6,889 nt of DNA from Clostridia bacterium (GTDB lineage Bacteria > Bacillota_A > Clostridia > Christensenellales > CAG-138). Under the pieces are notes generated by a model. The model was not told where the DNA came from, did no database searches, and saw only the letters and a program-made list of their open reading frames with translations. The stretch is taken from NCBI GenBank assembly GCA_017553815.1, contig JAFZJT010000050.1, positions 1 to 6,889 of the forward strand, read 5' to 3'. Made by a program: the position numbers and the translations under genes. Shown here one piece after another: positions 4,644 to 6,889 of this stretch (its first letter is position 1; the number at the start of each line of letters is the position of its first letter).

Positions 4644-6889
4644 GACGCTCAAGGCGATACTGCGCGGAGATAAGGATAATTTCAAGATACCGCGCAAGGT
4701 TCAGGACACTATCCCTATTAGACGGATATGGGACGACGGGACATTCCTTGTTGGAAACAAGTACACCAAATCATTCAAGTTCACGGACATAAACTATTCG
4801 GTCGCATCAACAGAGAATCAGATGGAGATGTTCCTTCTGTATTGCGACCTTATTAACTCCCTTGAGGTAGGTGCAACAACGAAGATAAGCATAAACAACC
4901 GCAGGGTATCGAAGCGGAGCTTCAATGTCCATCTGCTTCCCTTGCACGGCGATGAGCTCGATAAATACCGCACCGAATTCAACGATATGCTTACGGAAAA
5001 AGCTATGAGCGGCAGCGGTATCATTCAGGAGAAGTATGTGACCGTATCGGTAATCAAACGCAATATCGAGGATGCGAGGGTATTCTTTAACCGCGTATCT
5101 ACGGAACTCACCTCGCGCTTTGCGAGCCTTGCTTCAAGGCTCATCGAGCTGAACGCTGCGGAGCGGCTCCGTATTCTGCATGATTTCTACCGCGCAGGCG
5201 AGGAGGATAATTTCCGCTTCGATATATGCTCATCAAGGAGAAAGGGACATTCTTTCATCGACACTATTGCGCCGTCCTCTATGAGCGTACTGCATAACTG
5301 CATAAAGATCGGCGATAAGTATGCGCGGGTGCTGTTCCTCAAGGAATACCCGTCATTCCTCAAGGACAGCATGATAACCGAGCTCTGCGAGATGCAGCGC
5401 AATATGATGCTCTCGATAGACATTATCCCCGTTCCCACGGATGAAGCGGTAAAAGAGGTTGAAAGAAAGCTCCTCGGCACGGAATCGGAGATAGCCAAAT
5501 GGCAGCGCAAGCAGAACAATAACAACAATTTCGCTGCGATTGTTCCGTATGACCTTGAACAGCAACGCAAGGAATCAACCGAGTTTTTGAACGATCTTAC
5601 CACGAGGGATCAGCGCATGATGTTCGTAACGGTTACAGCTGTCCACATGGCCGATAGCATGGAACAGCTCGATGCGGACACGGAAGCGTTCCTCTCCGTT
5701 GCAAGAAAGCATCTCTGCGATTTCGATACGCTCTCGTATCAGCAGCTTGAAGGGCTCAACACCGTGCTTCCCATCGGGGTTCGCAGGATAAACGCTTTAA
5801 GGACGCTTACGACCGAGAGCACCGCTGTGCTCATGCCTTTCAGAGCGCAGGAGATCTCGCATGACGACGGCACATACTGCGGTCAGAACGCGATAAGCCG
5901 CAACCTTATCTTTGTGAACCGCAGAGAGCTTCTGAACGGAAACAGCTATTATCTCGGCACATCGGGTTCGGGTAAATCCTTCTTTGCAAAGCGCGAGATA
6001 ATCCAGCTCATAGTGCGCGGCGATTGCGACGTAGTAATACTCGATCCCGAGAGGGAGTACACTCAGCTCATACGCGCTCTTGGCGGCACGATAATACGCA
6101 TATCAGCCGATTCGGGCATGCACATAAACCCGATGGATATGGACGAGAGCTATTCGGATTCCGAAAACCCGATCACGCTCAAGTCCGAGTTCGTGCTTTC
6201 GCTCTGCGAACTGCTCATAGGCTCCGGCAGAATAAGTGCAAAGGAGAAGTCGGTCATAGACCGCTGCACCACGCTAATCTACCGCGATTACATGAAGAAC
6301 GGCTGCAAAGGCACTCCTCCCACGCTCAAGGACTTCCACAGGGAGCTTCTATGCCAGCCAGAACCCGAAGCAAAGGATGTTGCGCTTGCGATAGAGCTTT
6401 TCACCGAAGGTTCGCTCGACACCTTTGCCAAGCAGACTAATGTGGATACGGAGAACGCAGTTATCTGCTACGATATTCACGACCTCGGCAAGCAGCTCAA
6501 GCCCATAGGTATGCTCGTTACTCTCGATTCGATCTATAACCGCATACTCAAAAACAAGAAGAAGGGCCGACCGACCTTTGTATTCATCGACGAGATCTAT
6601 CTGCTGTTCTCAAGCGAATACAGCTCCAACTTCCTCTTTGAGCAGTGGAAACGAGCGCGAAAGCATAATGCTTTCTATACGGGCATCTCGCAGAACGTCG
6701 AGGATCTTCTTCAGTCGCATACCGCGAGAACTATGCTCGCAAACTCCGAGTTCATAACGCTGCTCAATCAGGCGGCGACCGACAGGCAGGAGCTTTCAAA
6801 GCTGCTTGGCATATCCGATACACAGCTCTCGTATGTAACGAACGCCGAAGCAGGCAAGGGCTTGCTTGTATGCGCAGGCAGCGTAGTAC
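4636..6889 (+). CDS. VirB4-type conjugation ATPase, 3' end missing
   Basis: The frame stays open from GTG 4636 to the right edge, giving 751 residues without a stop. This is a VirB4/TraE-type ATPase, which energises assembly of the channel and substrate transfer at the cytoplasmic side of the membrane. The N-terminal ~430 residues form the VirB4 N-domain, including an asparagine run at 294-298 and the conserved TTRDQRMMF segment. The ATPase domain shows Walker A GTSGSGKS at 441-448, LDPEREY at 469-475 and Walker B FVFIDEIYLLF at 648-658. A Q-W-K-R-A-R-K segment follows at 670-676, then TGISQNVEDLL from 682 with the conserved glutamine at 686. The visible end (L-L-N-Q-A-A-T-D-R-Q-E-L) is near the usual C-terminus. 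From the family's usual length of about 780-800 residues, some 30-50 are probably missing. The gene overlaps prgI by eight bases, which supports tight co-translation. No damage is seen. Confidence 0.95.
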   Translation, partial: MIKTLKAILRGDKDNFKIPRKVQDTIPIRRIWDDGTFLVGNKYTKSFKFTDINYSVASTENQMEMFLLYCDLINSLEVGATTKISINNRRVSKRSFNVHLLPLHGDELDKYRTEFNDMLTEKAMSGSGIIQEKYVTVSVIKRNIEDARVFFNRVSTELTSRFASLASRLIELNAAERLRILHDFYRAGEEDNFRFDICSSRRKGHSFIDTIAPSSMSVLHNCIKIGDKYARVLFLKEYPSFLKDSMITELCEMQRNMMLSIDIIPVPTDEAVKEVERKLLGTESEIAKWQRKQNNNNNFAAIVPYDLEQQRKESTEFLNDLTTRDQRMMFVTVTAVHMADSMEQLDADTEAFLSVARKHLCDFDTLSYQQLEGLNTVLPIGVRRINALRTLTTESTAVLMPFRAQEISHDDGTYCGQNAISRNLIFVNRRELLNGNSYYLGTSGSGKSFFAKREIIQLIVRGDCDVVILDPEREYTQLIRALGGTIIRISADSGMHINPMDMDESYSDSENPITLKSEFVLSLCELLIGSGRISAKEKSVIDRCTTLIYRDYMKNGCKGTPPTLKDFHRELLCQPEPEAKDVALAIELFTEGSLDTFAKQTNVDTENAVICYDIHDLGKQLKPIGMLVTLDSIYNRILKNKKKGRPTFVFIDEIYLLFSSEYSSNFLFEQWKRARKHNAFYTGISQNVEDLLQSHTARTMLANSEFITLLNQAATDRQELSKLLGISDTQLSYVTNAEAGKGLLVCAGSVV

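Noticed and set aside
5187..5603. Minus-strand open frame of 138 codons
   Set aside because: Antisense shadow of virB4, Ser/Arg-rich translation, no ribosome site seen, and the plus-strand protein is a clear VirB4.
6024..6440. Plus-strand open frame of 138 codons in another frame
   Set aside because: It overlaps the virB4 ATPase core, and the translation is His/Arg-rich and unlike a real protein.

Overview
The window is a densely packed piece of a conjugation (type IV secretion) module from an integrative and conjugative element of a Gram-positive anaerobe. The gene order is PcfB/DUF3801, small ORFs, VirD4 coupling ATPase, Maff2-type small membrane protein, VirB6/TrbL-like channel protein, PrgI, VirB4 ATPase. 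This is the conserved core of Tn1549/CTn-type elements of gut Clostridia. The protein sequences, strong AGGAGG-type ribosome sites, GTG starts and roughly balanced base composition fit an Oscillospiraceae/Ruminococcaceae or Lachnospiraceae host. That host assignment is inference, because no chromosomal flank, integrase, relaxase, att site or oriT is visible.

Layout. Positions 3-575 hold the 3' part of the pcfB-like gene, cut by the left edge. It is followed by an overlapping chain of tiny genes: a four-cysteine 60-residue protein (559-741) and an unrecognised 57-residue protein (738-911). The VirD4 gene (901-2670) overlaps the second of these, and the pilin-like Maff2 gene (2648-2953) overlaps virD4. 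A two-layer hairpin separates the pilin-like gene from virB6 (3011-3847). A perfect 22-base palindrome at 3848-3869 then lies between virB6 and a convergent minus-strand gene for a three-helix membrane protein (3873-4205), which has its own ribosome site and a plausible extended -10 promoter. The plus-strand operon resumes with prgI (4293-4643) and virB4 (GTG at 4636, running off the right edge).

How it works together. PcfB and VirD4 would recruit the relaxase-DNA complex to the channel. VirB4 and VirD4 supply ATP hydrolysis. VirB6-like, PrgI (VirB3-like) and Maff2 (possible VirB2-like) proteins form the membrane part. The core machinery is a known type. The parts that look undescribed are the minus-strand membrane gene embedded inside the secretion operon (possible entry exclusion, immunity or regulatory factor), the small Cys4 protein fused by overlap to pcfB, and several strong RNA structures placed at gene junctions. 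No CRISPR array, tRNA, rRNA, insertion sequence or att site was seen. No stretch longer than 300 bases lacks a gene.
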